Below, piece after piece: positions 36,972-48,236 of a DNA stretch of 64,000 bases; position 1 is the first letter of the stretch; each line of letters begins with the position of its first letter. Both the position numbers and the translations under genes were made by a program. Source of the stretch: Monosporascus cannonballus. Lineage: Eukaryota > Ascomycota > Sordariomycetes > Xylariales. The DNA is taken from NCBI GenBank assembly GCA_004154925.1, contig QJNS01000184.1:98818-162817 (forward strand), written 5' to 3'. A model generated the notes under the pieces. It saw nothing but the letters and a program-made list of their open reading frames with translations. It did no database searches and was not told where the DNA came from.

Positions 36972-38732
36972 ATGTCGTCGAGCGAACATGTTGAACATGT
37001 TGGCTGGGATATTCCAGCCCCAAGTGCACAAGACGCGACATCGTCCCTAGTACCGTACGAACCGAGTCCAGAAGAGCGAGACGAATATTACTACGGTTTT
37101 GCAGGGAACCCGAAACTGGTCGCTAGGACAAGCTGTGACATCTGGGCCAAGCCACAGCATGAGGAAGGTTGGGATCAAAAGCTATGCCAGACTCCCAAGC
37201 GGTATGCCGCTATCGGCGATCACGATATTGTCCGGAAATGGTCCAAAATCCTTTGTGTCCAGGTTGCACACGCGTTAAACAATTGCCACTGGAACTACTT
37301 TTGCCCGATCCGTATCGGTCTAAAAGGAAACCGTTTTCGAGACAACTGCCCTGTTGTACTTCTCATCGCGGTTGATTGGGATACTTTGAGTTGGAAAGAC
37401 GGCATCACCACCGCTCTCCAATGTCGGAGTATACTTCGGAACTTTCAGATCGGCGACGTAGAAGTTGAGATTATGGAAGGCCGATACCGTCATGCTGCCG
37501 TATCAACAGAGCTCGAAGCGCTATTTGATCCCGAGGACGAGGTCCAGGAGAACATCCACGAAACCATGATACCAATGCTCTCGTCTTTAGGCTATCCTCT
37601 TGGGTACTTGGAGGATCGCAGGGGACAAGGAACTCTAGGGCTATATCTCAAATTCAAGGACCACACGCCCATATACGGGCTTACCTGTCGCCATGTGGTA
37701 CACGGTGACCGTCAGGCCGGTGACAGCTACAAGTTCTCCGGGGCTGACCGACAACAGTATCACATCCAGGGTACCCAGGCTACTTTCCAGGGCTGGGAGT
37801 GCGAGCTGGAGGCAAAATTGGTCCAATGCAAGTCCCTTATCGAGCGACTTGAATATAAACACAATTGTTGGGACTCGTACCTTCAATACGATGAAACGAG
37901 GCAGCACTTGCGGCCAACTGACTTGGAAAGGATGCAACTAGATTCAGTCAGGGTCGAATCTGCTTTTACCGAGAAGGTTCTTAAGTGTGTCTCACAATTG
38001 GTACAGAAAGACAAGAGAAAAGTTGGGCATCTTGCTTTTCATCCAGCACTCCAGGTCTCCGCTCGGAAACCCGGTTACCTCAAGGATTGGGCATTAGTCG
38101 AGCTGGACTTGGCCAAGTATCTGGGCCCTCCAGAAAACAAGGTCTTCCTGGGCGACAGGGGTCTCGCCGAGATGAAATCTCATCGTTTCCGTCCGATGGT
38201 GACAAAGCTGGTCAAAGGCCATCTACCCCTTTCAGGAATCTTGCCTGCAGAGGATACACAAGCCCAAGTGTTTCTTTCGGGCATGCCGCCTGAAGAGTAC
38301 AGACAGGGCACAATGGTGGTGGGGAAGAGAGGGGCCAGGACAGGCTTGACATTTGGAGTCAAGAACGAGATCGAGGCAGTCATCCGATCGCCCGGATGTG
38401 GATTGGACGACCAGCTGACCTGGGAAATGTTAATCATTCCCGCCGAAGGCTACGAAAAGTTCTCCGACGGCGGAGACTCTGGTTCTTCCGTTTTCGATCT
38501 CGAAGGTCGTGTTGTTGGCCTAGTCACAGGTAGTACCCATGAGCCTAGGTTCAAAGACGGCAAACGGAAGAAGCATCCTGGCGATGATACCTCACCGGAT
38601 ACGGCAGAGGAAGGCGATGCTACAGAATTAAGCACAGAGGTTGATAGAACGGACATCACATTTGCTTCGCCCATACAATGGGTTTTGGATGACATTGAGG
38701 ACTTTACAGGGATGAAGCCTCAGATTGTCTAG
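36972..38732 (+). CDS. Trypsin-fold serine peptidase-like protein, intracellular
   Basis: Single exon, 586 residues from the ATG at 36972; an in-frame extension upstream begins with TTG and is not used. A peptidase-like domain occupies the C-terminal ~350 residues, with the triad in order: His in TCRHVVHG (residue 241), Asp in DWALVELD (372) and Ser in DGGDSGSSVFD (503). The His-Asp spacing of about 130 residues is much longer than in trypsin and contains a charged helical insertion (about 270-345). No signal peptide or membrane segment is seen, so it is probably cytosolic or nuclear. The N-terminal ~190 residues contain a separate unknown region. Similar proteins occur widely in filamentous fungi as uncharacterised genes. 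Substrate unknown. It lies between two LTR-like relics in a repeat-rich part of the window, yet the frame is intact. Confidence 0.75.
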   Translation: MSSSEHVEHVGWDIPAPSAQDATSSLVPYEPSPEERDEYYYGFAGNPKLVARTSCDIWAKPQHEEGWDQKLCQTPKRYAAIGDHDIVRKWSKILCVQVAHALNNCHWNYFCPIRIGLKGNRFRDNCPVVLLIAVDWDTLSWKDGITTALQCRSILRNFQIGDVEVEIMEGRYRHAAVSTELEALFDPEDEVQENIHETMIPMLSSLGYPLGYLEDRRGQGTLGLYLKFKDHTPIYGLTCRHVVHGDRQAGDSYKFSGADRQQYHIQGTQATFQGWECELEAKLVQCKSLIERLEYKHNCWDSYLQYDETRQHLRPTDLERMQLDSVRVESAFTEKVLKCVSQLVQKDKRKVGHLAFHPALQVSARKPGYLKDWALVELDLAKYLGPPENKVFLGDRGLAEMKSHRFRPMVTKLVKGHLPLSGILPAEDTQAQVFLSGMPPEEYRQGTMVVGKRGARTGLTFGVKNEIEAVIRSPGCGLDDQLTWEMLIIPAEGYEKFSDGGDSGSSVFDLEGRVVGLVTGSTHEPRFKDGKRKKHPGDDTSPDTAEEGDATELSTEVDRTDITFASPIQWVLDDIEDFTGMKPQIV

Positions 38733-39470
38733 CTGTGCAGTCCGCCATTTAGGTTAGTCCATGAAGCCTTGCCTAAGTGGTAAGCCCTGTGCAACAGGGC
38801 GACCTTTCTGGTCCTGCTAGGTGGTAAGCCCCTGAAGGTGGTGGCCTGAGTAGAGGTTGATATTGCATTGGTTTCCGCTCCTTTTTTACCTGGTCCAGGT
38901 TGATAGGTCGGTGTCCCAAGGCAGACTGGCAGGGCCACGTCGCGAATGCATATCAACGAGTTTTTGATCCGCTCCGGTCTTACCGTGACTTGCTTGGCCG
39001 ATGACGAGTTCCCATGATCGCTTTAAATGCTGCTTCGGCTCTTTAAAGTTCGTATCGCTGAACTACCAGAGGAGCTGGCATACATAGACGACGAATCAAA
39101 GCTAGAGTGAGAGACAGAAAGTCGTTCGCAGTACAGGTATTCAATGTGTAACCATTAATGCCTGCCCTTTTTCTAACTCTTCATGAGCAGAGGCCGCTAT
39201 ATATACATATAAAGCTCACCTGTGGACCACTGGAACCCAGAACAGGAGTATCCACAATTCCCCTGACACTTAGTAATATTAGCCTCCTACTGATATCTGA
39301 CATCAGCCTTTTCTAGAAGTTCGTGATGAATACGGCTTAGATTCCCAATATCCCTCATTCCTTTGCGTATAAACGAGTCTATATGTCACATACGAGGCAC
39401 TCCCGAATTCCATACACCACTCCGTTTCATCTGCTGAAGTCGTTGATATATAGTTGCGGGAGAGGCAGCC
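38733..39470. other. Spacer downstream of the trypsin-fold gene
   Basis: Contains an imperfect pair of short direct repeats (GGTGGTAAGCCC- and GTGGTAAGCCCTG-like, 38778-38850). No coding region recognised. Confidence 0.4.
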
Positions 39471-39714
39471 TGTCAGACCTAGCTGAAGTCGATCAAACAG
39501 CTAAGCCTTGGCTTAGTTTGATCACCTACTGAAAGGAGATTACTTTATGCACCCCTGGTATCTTTTCCTCTTAGCTACAGCTATATTTACGTGTATAAAA
39601 GGAGGGTTCGCTGCCCTTACCTTCCATCTAGGACCTTCTAGAGGTCAAGCAACCGGTTAAATACACTTTTCTTCAGTTATATGCTTCAGTGTGTAATGTC
39701 AGGGCCTTATACAG
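39471..39714 (+). repeat. LTR-like relic 2
   Basis: A 244-bp TG...CA segment in the same orientation as relic 1 (34827-35059), with strong similarity in its last ~125 bp and a TATAAAAGG box. It contains a hairpin (39491-39523). The two relics differ at many positions, so they are probably separate old insertions rather than the two ends of one young element. Confidence 0.45.
39491..39523. repeat. Hairpin-forming inverted repeat inside LTR-like relic 2
   Basis: GATCAAAC (39491-39498) pairs with GTTTGATC, and TAAGCC with GGCTTA, with a 3-base bulge and a 2-base loop. Not found in the same form in relic 1. Confidence 0.5.
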
Positions 39715-40900
39715 CCGAAGGCTACACACCTACGCAGCCAGAGCGCACTTGGCTTCCGCGATTCGCCAACCTAGTGATAAAAAGGATATTATTATGAAGA
39801 GGCCGTATTAAGGGGCTGAATGGGTGCATTACAGTACCAAAGGAGGAGCAACGACAGACGCAGAACGGCAAAGTTAGCCGAGCAACCAAAGGAACAACAA
39901 ACCCCCTTTCCCTTACCACCCTTCCTCTAATAACGAGGCCCTGAAAACACCCGCTCTGACCGGTCAACAAAAGCAGAAACGCATCTCATCTCCCAGGCTC
40001 AACGACTCATGCAAGTAGAATATGTTAGGCCCCTATCGCATAGTATATCAACCCTCTGACCTGTTGTACTTCTCATATGATGGACCAACTCACATATCGT
40101 AGAAACCTCAATCTCCTATGAACCACGTACCTGCCCACGTCCCAATAAGGAAGTTAAATTGGTACCATAAAGGTTGAGCCAAAATAGAGGTTTGCAAGGG
40201 CTCGCCCCATGTTAACTAACATCCGTCAAAGCTAATCCATACTCTGACAAGTATGGTTATATCATTAAGAGTCTCTTTGTAACCGGCATCGTTATTATGA
40301 TAGCAACACGCAAGGAGATTTCGCACCTTATACTGGTTCTGTGAACAATGATTTGAGTGTATGAAGTTAATATATATACAGCATGGTATAGTAAGGCGAT
40401 GCCAGAGGTCATAGTCATATACATTCTTAAAGAGCCACTTGTATCGAGAGGCTTGTGTGGCTTAGTCCTGTGTTATTGGTATTTGCCTTCGTGGTTGGAT
40501 ACGGGTCCTAAACATCCTTCTATTGTCCCAATCAGAGGTATAAGGTGTCACAAGGAAAGGGCTTAAGTGAAGACAATTAAAGTCAAAGCATATTTATTAA
40601 CGAAAGCGCGAAGCCTAACTCCATTGCCTGGTGCCGGAGGCTCGAGGATGGGTATCTTAGATATGGTATCAGAGGCCCCGCAAGCCTCGAAGTCGTTTAT
40701 ACATCATAATGAAAACCTGGAACCTTGCAATTCATCGCATCGTCAAGCTCCTCGTGGGCCGCCCATTCGTGAGTATGCCACCGGTAGCATTAAGTGGTCT
40801 CAATCTCTCTCTACCCTTTAGAGTCGTAAGTGCCAAGGAATAACTCATATTCTTTTGCCCAGAACTGAATTACAGCAGCAAAAGGATGTGGTGCCGCTGC
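39715..40900. other. Spacer between LTR relic 2 and the CFEM gene
   Basis: No recognisable gene. It should contain the 3' UTR of the CFEM gene at its right end. Confidence 0.45.
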
Positions 40901-42070
40901 CTAGAGCAGAAGAGCAGCAGCCATACCAGCAGCGGCCATGATTGCAACAGGTCCAGCAGTATGCTGCGCAGCAAGATTGTCAGGATTAGCGGTCTCACCG
41001 TCGCCATCTTCGCTGACAGGAACAGTAGTCGGGACAGCGGTGGTTTCAGTCTGGCCTTCGGGGTTGGTGGTGGTAATCGTGACGTCGCTGCTGGTGGCGG
41101 CAACAGTCGAGCTCACAACAGTGGATAGGGTGTTGGATCCAGACTCGGTAGCGGATCCTGAGGTGGTCGTAACAACCGAGGTCTCGGTCGTGGTGGAGAC
41201 GACACTACCGGAGCTGACACTACCGGAGCTGACACTACCGGAGCTGCTAGTGCCGGTGACGGACGGCTCAAGCGTCGAGAAGATCGTAGTAGAACCTACG
41301 GTGCTAGTGATGACGGAGTCGCTCTCCGTGAGAGTAGACAGGATTTCGCTAGTGGTAACAGCGACGCCGCTGGTAACTCCCTCGGAGCCGGTAGACTATG
41401 ACCATGTCAGAAGTGTGGCATGAACAAGGGCAAAGAGCTACTTACACCTGCGCCGGTGGCGGGCCCAGTAGTAGAGGCGGTGGCCAAGACGGTGGTGGAA
41501 GCCGAAACCGTGGCACTCTGTGAAAGAGACACATTAACAGGAGGTAGCGTGGTGTCAATGCATCCTCGACTTACGGCGGTGTTACTGGGAAGACCGGAGA
41601 TGGCGATACCGGCATCTGTCTTCGCGTTAGTATGAGGTCGAGCGAGGACTCCAATGGACACTACACTTACCAGCACAATATTGCGCGCCATAGTTGATGA
41701 CCTGGGTTGCGGCGTTGGGGTCATGGCAGTACTGGTTGGAGCAGTCTCGAATTCCGTAGAGGAAGTCGGGCTTAGTGCAAAGACAGACAGGGTCGACGCC
41801 ACAGCCAAAGTTATTGGCCAGGTTCAGCATATTGGTAATGCAGACTTGCTAAAGACAAGGTGTCAGCAAAGACAGCCGTTACATTAGGCCATGAGAGCCA
41901 AAGCGAGATTCAGGGAGCGGATTGCTCAATAGGATAACTCAAGAGCTGAAATAAAGGTGGAAGATGAGGACTGGAAAACTTACACCGCACTCAGGGAAGC
42001 CGGCAGGAAAGGTTGCCTGCGCTGCGGCAAGGGCGGCAGAGGAGCCGACGAGGATGGCAGAAGTCTTCAT
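40901..42070 (-). CDS. CFEM-domain GPI-anchored cell-surface protein
   Basis: Five exons on the minus strand: 42070-41984, 41848-41671, 41615-41575, 41517-41446 and 41395-40901; 873 bp, 290 residues. All donors are GTAAGT and every junction keeps frame. A signal peptide (MKTSAILVGSSAALAAAQA) is followed by a CFEM domain with the eight expected cysteines: ECGQVC, GCG...VCLC, DCSNQYC and QYC. A long Ser/Thr-rich stalk includes a triple SGSVS repeat and ends in a hydrophobic tail (about 18 residues) after a small-residue region, the pattern for a GPI anchor. CFEM proteins bind haem or act as surface and virulence-related proteins in fungi; the Asp in CGVDPVC is near the usual haem-ligand position, but this was not tested. 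Expected location is the plasma membrane outer face or cell wall. Confidence 0.9.
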
Positions 42071-45000
42071 CTTGGATGTTTGACTGGCGTCGTAACTGGT
42101 TGTTGTTCCTGTAGACGGCCTTGGTTAGGAATTGTTGTTGCAAGAAAATGGATGATCAAAAAGTCGTACAAAATGAGTGCGAGTTTGAGAGTGCGAGATG
42201 GGGTGGGAAGACAAGTTTTGTTGGATGCAGAAGTGTTGTTGATGCTTGAAGATGGATGTGGTGCTTTGTTAAAAAAAAAAGAGAAATGGGGAAGACGGGA
42301 GACCGGGGAAAGGATTTTGACCTGGGAGGAAATTTGTTGATTGGGGCGTTGTTGACGTTTTGGTGATTGGTGATGATGGGGAAGTAGCAGGTCTGCGAGG
42401 AAGAACCAGCAGTATGCTCTCAGGGGAAGGTACGCCAAAGGCGGTAACATAGATCCGACCCAGCTTATTTATTTTCTGCAAGTCGACCCTCCCCGAAAGT
42501 AGAGTGACTCAAATTGCGGGAACGTCAACTTATGGATGTGGTGTAGGACACGACCAAGTAGGAGTATGTAGGTACGTATGTAATGAATACCTCGCGAGAA
42601 ATGATAGGATGTGACCGAATCGGGAAATTGAGAGAGGTTGTGATAGGTCAGAAGGTATGACAAGTGCCACCACCGGATTGAAACCCGCAAGGAGCTTCGA
42701 TGGAACTTCTGCCCAGTACCGCGTGCAATTCGATTGGGGATTTTGCTCGAAATTGCAAGGTAGGACTCACCAACTCGGAGGATGTGATTCTCGTGTTTTA
42801 TCAAATCTGATGTTGAGTAATACTTAGGCAAGGGAGTTAGCTAAGGCGCTAGGGGTGGTATAGGAGGATGTAGGTATGCAAGCGATGCCAAATAATCGGT
42901 GTATTGTTAGAGAATACCTGCGATGAGGATGAGTAGGAGAGAAGAGATATTGAAGGTGATGAATGGTTCGTCAAAGACACAAAGTGGTAGGGCGAAAGCG
43001 GTCAATTTATGAAGCAAAGATTTATTGCTTGTTACGGCAACCCATACCCAGGCATCGGGAGGCTCTGCACTACCTACATCATAGGTCGTAACCAAAAACC
43101 AAGCTTGTTCCAATACTGACAAGAAGGCAAGCCGGTTTTCCCCAGGCGCGCCTACTAGTAGCACTATTACTTCGTCCATGGAACTTGCATGGCAGACATC
43201 AGATATCCACCTCCGCTTTCCGTCATACATCCGGGATGGGTAACCACACCGACACCGAACACGTTTACAGCGCTGATGTAAATATTCGAATACTGCTTGG
43301 TTGACACTACTTGATGTAGCTAGTACTAGTGCTTCTGGCCAAGGCGCACTTGCACGCGGTTGGCGGTGACGTGGTTGCAAGCAGAAGCTCAAGGAAGCCT
43401 CATCGACGAATCATTATGGGCAGCGACTGGACTTTTTCCCAGTTCGAGGATTGCATATACATGAACCATTATCACTACACACTACCACTACATGCAGGAG
43501 GTAGGTATCCGCTAGGACAACATGAGGTCGAACTGCGTGCGAAGCTCGATGTAATTCTCCAATAATCGCTTTCGTCTGCTGTATTGGGAATAGAAAGCGC
43601 GTTTGCTACAGAGTCAGGCGAAGTGTTTCACGGCCAAAATCTATCCTATCTAAGTCACGATACTACACATTGGGCAAAGGGCCCTGTTCGATAAAGATTC
43701 AGGATGCCCTGGATATGTATGTATGTAGGTGAAGCATAACCCACCAATGGTAGCTCAAATTTCATATATAAAAGCGCACATCAGCTGCGCAGAACTTGGA
43801 AATCTACAGAGTCAAGAGTGACTAGCAGGAGTGGAATCAAGCATGCATCCACTGCCGCCCTGGGCAATTACATGGGTATGACAGGGTTCTGACGCCACAA
43901 ATCCCCTCTCCGTGTCAGCCACATCAAGAAAAGATATAGCAATTCATTTCCGTATCCCATAAGTGAGATTTCCATCCCGGATCCGTTCACGATGTAGGGC
44001 CAAGGTAAGGTAATTAATTATTTGCTTCACAAGGTAGCCTACAGTAGGCATCTCAGCCAAATATTCGATTACGTGCTTGTTAGACCGAACAGTCTTGGTT
44101 TCAGGTTTTCAGTTGGCTTGGAAATTTTGCACGGGAACCCTTCAGCATCCGGAAGGCGGTGCCGGCTCCGATAACCGATAATGGGATTATCACCATAGCC
44201 GGATCTAGATTTCCAGAAGCTCATGTTTGGAAGGTAAGAGACCGATATTGACGATACAATGTACCTGAGATGCTCCATCTGGACGGGTTTGACTTCCTAC
44301 ATGTGGTACGTACAGAGTCTGGATGCCGATTACCCTTATTAGAGGGCTAAATGGTTCAGATCATGGTGCCCGGGGTGGTTACCGTTTGCGATAGCTAAGC
44401 CGCAATACTGACGTTTCATTGGCCAATCGCAAGTACATACATACAACCCCGGCTCACGGGGCGGCTATACCGTTAGCACCTACAGTAACAGTAGCTAGAG
44501 CTACAGATCTACTGGGTACGGAATAGCTCGGGAACCCAAGAAAACCGTCGGCTGAGCAGGGTAATGAAGGCTGTTTGCTTTGTGCCTTGTCTCAGCTAAG
44601 GAGCTAGAGAGGTCAGTTTGAATCCATTAATGCACCAGTATATGGCGATGTGGAAAACTCGACAGTGGAAAGCATCAGGCAGTGAACGACCTCTGGTCAA
44701 TCTGCTGCCGAAAGTTCTCTCGACGCAGGTGTCGTGTCCAAATGAGGTCATGCATGCGATACATACCCAGCCGTTCGTTATCTTGCAGCCATATCGATAT
44801 GACATCAGAGGCTTACTTGATCCAAGATACCTATTCTCAATCATCTCAACTGTTCTAACAACTTACCTACACCCCCCACCCCTGCAGAGTGTAGCAAACA
44901 TTTCATGAATCATACGACAGCCCTGTGGACTCCTACTGGTAGTACCTAAGGCTGGCTACCTCCCGAATACTGATGTCATTCCGGCAGAGCCGTGCCGTCG

Positions 45001-47112
45001 CCCCTCTTCAAATCACTAAATCAGGCTCCACATTCTCCCGCTAGCCTCCACATCAACGGATTCTTGGCGGAGTGTTCCTGGCCAACTGGAGACGGCTTGC
45101 GGCAGCGCCATGCCACTTGGGAACTCTGACTGGAATACCCAGCTTGACGAATCATTGGTCACGTTGTGTTATCGCCACTGTCGTCTTAAATAACCCGTAC
45201 TTTTCGTCTGACTCCATTGGGAGGAAGCAGAGGTTCAACATGTTACTGAACGCGAGCTAACATTTATGACGTTCTTAGCATCATACTGGTTTTATATCGG
45301 CAAAGGCCCAATTTGGCCTATGCAGCCTATGCACTCTATAGTCCTAAAGGTGGTTATCACTAATCTTCCGCATACCATGGAGAAGTAAGGCCTTAACGTT
45401 AGCCGCCGAATCACCATACCACTAGGCGGCCTCATACGTTCGCGAGTGTCCTTGGCGGCCAGACTATCAATTGCAAATGATACTATAGCCGCCGACATTC
45501 CTCGGCCCCGGACGAAGGAATCAATCAAGCCACGGCTTTTGTTAACGCTAATCTGGAGCTTCTTTCCCCTCGTCTGGTGGGGCCTGGAATGGCACAAGAT
45601 CTGCCCAGAGTATGGAAGGGCCACGAGAGGGATCGAGATAGGTGAAGGTGGCACTCGGTCGAAATTCTCTTTCCGGAATTGATCAGCGGTTGTCGAACAG
45701 GATTTACGACAGCGTTTCCGGCTTGGTCCGTTTCGTGAACGAATTGGCGAAGTGAAACAGGACGGAATTTGAGTAGAGCCTATGGATTCTTCGTGTTCTT
45801 CGGTGTTACCCTGACAGTGCGCTCGTCAATCGTCAGATAATAATTATCTTTTCATGCCAAGCGGAGCGCTCTTCTGTACGTCAATTGCGCGCCGCTGTAC
45901 GTATTATCTCTGATCCGTACTTACCCGTTGCACGGTTCGACTGTTTCTGATTGGTGCCGTCACGGCTCTAACGACGCGGCTCTGATGTCTCGTAACAGCC
46001 CCCACTCATGCACCATGACGCGCTGTAGTACCAGTTATGGCTACATTTGTGCTACGTACGGAGCTGATTGTAACAGGCGGCTGCGTAAGAAGAGATGCGT
46101 TTTCGCTCGTTATCCCCGAGCCTGCGATCCCGAATGAGCGTTGTGACGATGCCATCGTCTCGGCAAGCCACTTAAAAACGAGGTAGCTTATCCAACGAGT
46201 CATGTATCTTATATGGTGAACATGTGCTCCTTCCATCCCGATGGATAACGTGGTGGAGCAGCCAAGACATCCTCTTCGCGAACAGAAACTCTCTCTCCTT
46301 GTAACCTGCCTGTTGAGCTACCAACGAGGTATGATACTGCGGCATGTACATGTCCTGGTGCCGCTCTATGACATTCGAAATCCTATTGATTTAATGCTCA
46401 TTGACTGCCGGCCGCATTGGTCGTCCAGGGCCCGGCCGGTAGGACTCTTGGTGGGAATGCACCGCCGAATCACGCCAACTTTATCAGGACAATGGACGTC
46501 TCTGTACGAGAGGATAGGAGAAGTGGCTCGGAATCAATGGGCACATCAGAACTTCTTAACTGAATCCTAAGACTGAAAATTCCGGATGGTGCCTAAAGAC
46601 GTTGGCTTTCACCTAAAAAGAGCGTTACACCCAACATGGGAATGTCCGTCATGTAAATCCCATATCCATCGCTCTGACTATACCGGTCTTGGGACAAAAT
46701 ACCAGGTCGTTCAGCATGGACATCAGACTCCGCCAAGCACAGAGCAGACATAATCGACAAGCCCCGCTCACGGAGCCGCGACGGCAATCGACTGGATGCA
46801 CAGAAAGAATATTACGGACCTAATACTCACTCAACTCCAAGTGCGGACTTCTATTTCCGCCCAGTCCAAATGCGGTCATGTTGTCATCTCTCCAGAATAT
46901 TAACGGAGCCTTGACAAGACGAAATATCCTGGCAGACAAGTTCGAAATCGTCCTCACGGGTTCAATCCCCTTCTACGGCTCGCGCGGCGGCCCTTATTCG
47001 CTAAGAACCGCCGGCCGGTAGTGATGGGGATAAAGCTATCCAAGCAGCACTGAAGATGTGATGAAATGGACTGCTGTCCAGGCTAGGTTCTCCGGCCAAA
47101 TCATTTAGGGGG
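42071..47112. other. Long gene-poor region
   Basis: About 5 kb upstream of the CFEM gene. The first several hundred bases are its likely promoter. A 161-codon minus-strand frame (42907-43392) and several shorter frames show no domain, signal peptide or splice-consistent extension. A T-loop-like sequence near 46960 does not fold into a full tRNA. Composition is mixed, not AT-rich. Confidence 0.45.
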
Positions 47113-47460
47113 CTATAATCGACACGCTGTCCCTGGCGGAACGGTACCCTTATTTCCCGGGATATCGTAGGTGTCGACTACCTGCCTCCCGGGGTCATGG
47201 GTAGGTACATAGCATTCGACTTGATATGGTCCCATGAGAAAACCAAAGACGCCCGACTCGACTAACAGCATGATGACGGCTGATCCGAGGATGAAAAAGT
47301 TGATCCTTGAGGTGAACTATGTTGGTGAGCAAATGTCACCGATGAGTACGGCGGTAGCTACCTAGTAAGAAATGGCCCCTATGGCGATCGAAAGACCCAC
47401 CCCACCCCCTATCACCGTCGCTGGTTCTCTGTCCCCGGCCGGTCCAGTCGAGCGAGGCCG
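47113..47460 (-). pseudogene. Relic of a multi-pass membrane protein (C-terminal part)
   Basis: On the minus strand a coherent protein segment of about 115 codons contains two in-frame TAG codons. It has two hydrophobic spans (TVIGGGVGLSIAIGAISY; FFILGSAVIMLLVESGVFGF) and a conserved-looking polar end (CYVPTHDPGRQVVDTYD, then PGTACRL) before a stop. Frames beyond the segment on the same strand stay partly open to about 47.74 kb but also with stops. The family is not recognised. The two TAGs could be RIP products of Trp or Gln codons, but this cannot be shown from one copy. Confidence 0.4.
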
Positions 47461-48236
47461 TTGGTGGCTAAAAAACATGTAGGGGATAAGCCTCGATACC
47501 TACTGATAATGTGGCGTTTCCATTCTTACCCAACCGGGTATCCGAGTTCAAAGAAATATACCGATATTCGTACGGATGTATTGGAGTCTAGAGAGGAACG
47601 CAGTCAACCGTCGCGTAGATAACTGTATCCGATCGTCCTGGATTGTGGAGGGAGTAAATAGACAAGAATCCCTCGTAGTCGCGGATGATCTGTATCCTGA
47701 TCTGGCTGGACCCGTTAAACTCGTTATATGGAACAACAGCTCACCGAGTAACTATCTAAGCAATAACTGCCCGATAAGGAGGCGAACTGCCAGAAGAGAG
47801 CTGTTTGTAGGGAGGACATAATCATTCGTAGCCCGGACCAAGTCAACGGTGCACATCTCCAAGCATGATAAAAGCTACATCGTCTCAACAGTGTACCTAA
47901 CGTAACCCAAAACCCATACAGCGATGACATCAATGCAAAGCTGGGCCTCCAAAAGTGCCCGCCCTCAGTACAAAATTAAGAGACTGCTCCTTCTCTCCTG
48001 TCTCCTAGTACATACAAAGGCATTGATGCCTCGTCTTTTATTTATCTTCCTGCCCCCCAGTGCCTTCGTATCGGAAAGCCGAAAGACTCCCGGGTATGCG
48101 CCAGCACACGGGGATCAGCAAGGTAGAAATGCCTCATTCAGCGTTAACCCGTCATATTAGACCCATTCCGTCGTTCGTCAACCGTCACGTATCATTATCC
48201 TCATCCATATCCTCAGCTTCGTAGCGGGCGGGAGCC
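47461..48236. other. Spacer downstream of the RNR large-subunit gene
   Basis: Contains possible upstream parts of the membrane-protein relic and the 3' UTR of the reductase gene. No other feature. Confidence 0.4.

Noticed and set aside
42907..43392. 161-codon minus-strand frame
   Set aside because: No domain or splice context, mixed composition; the hydrophobic end lies where a start or signal would not be expected. Likely chance.
46905..46982. tRNA-like sequence with GGTTCAATCCC and GAGCC...GGCTC ends
   Set aside because: The T-stem has a mismatch, the acceptor pairing is imperfect and no convincing D-arm or anticodon arm can be placed in between.
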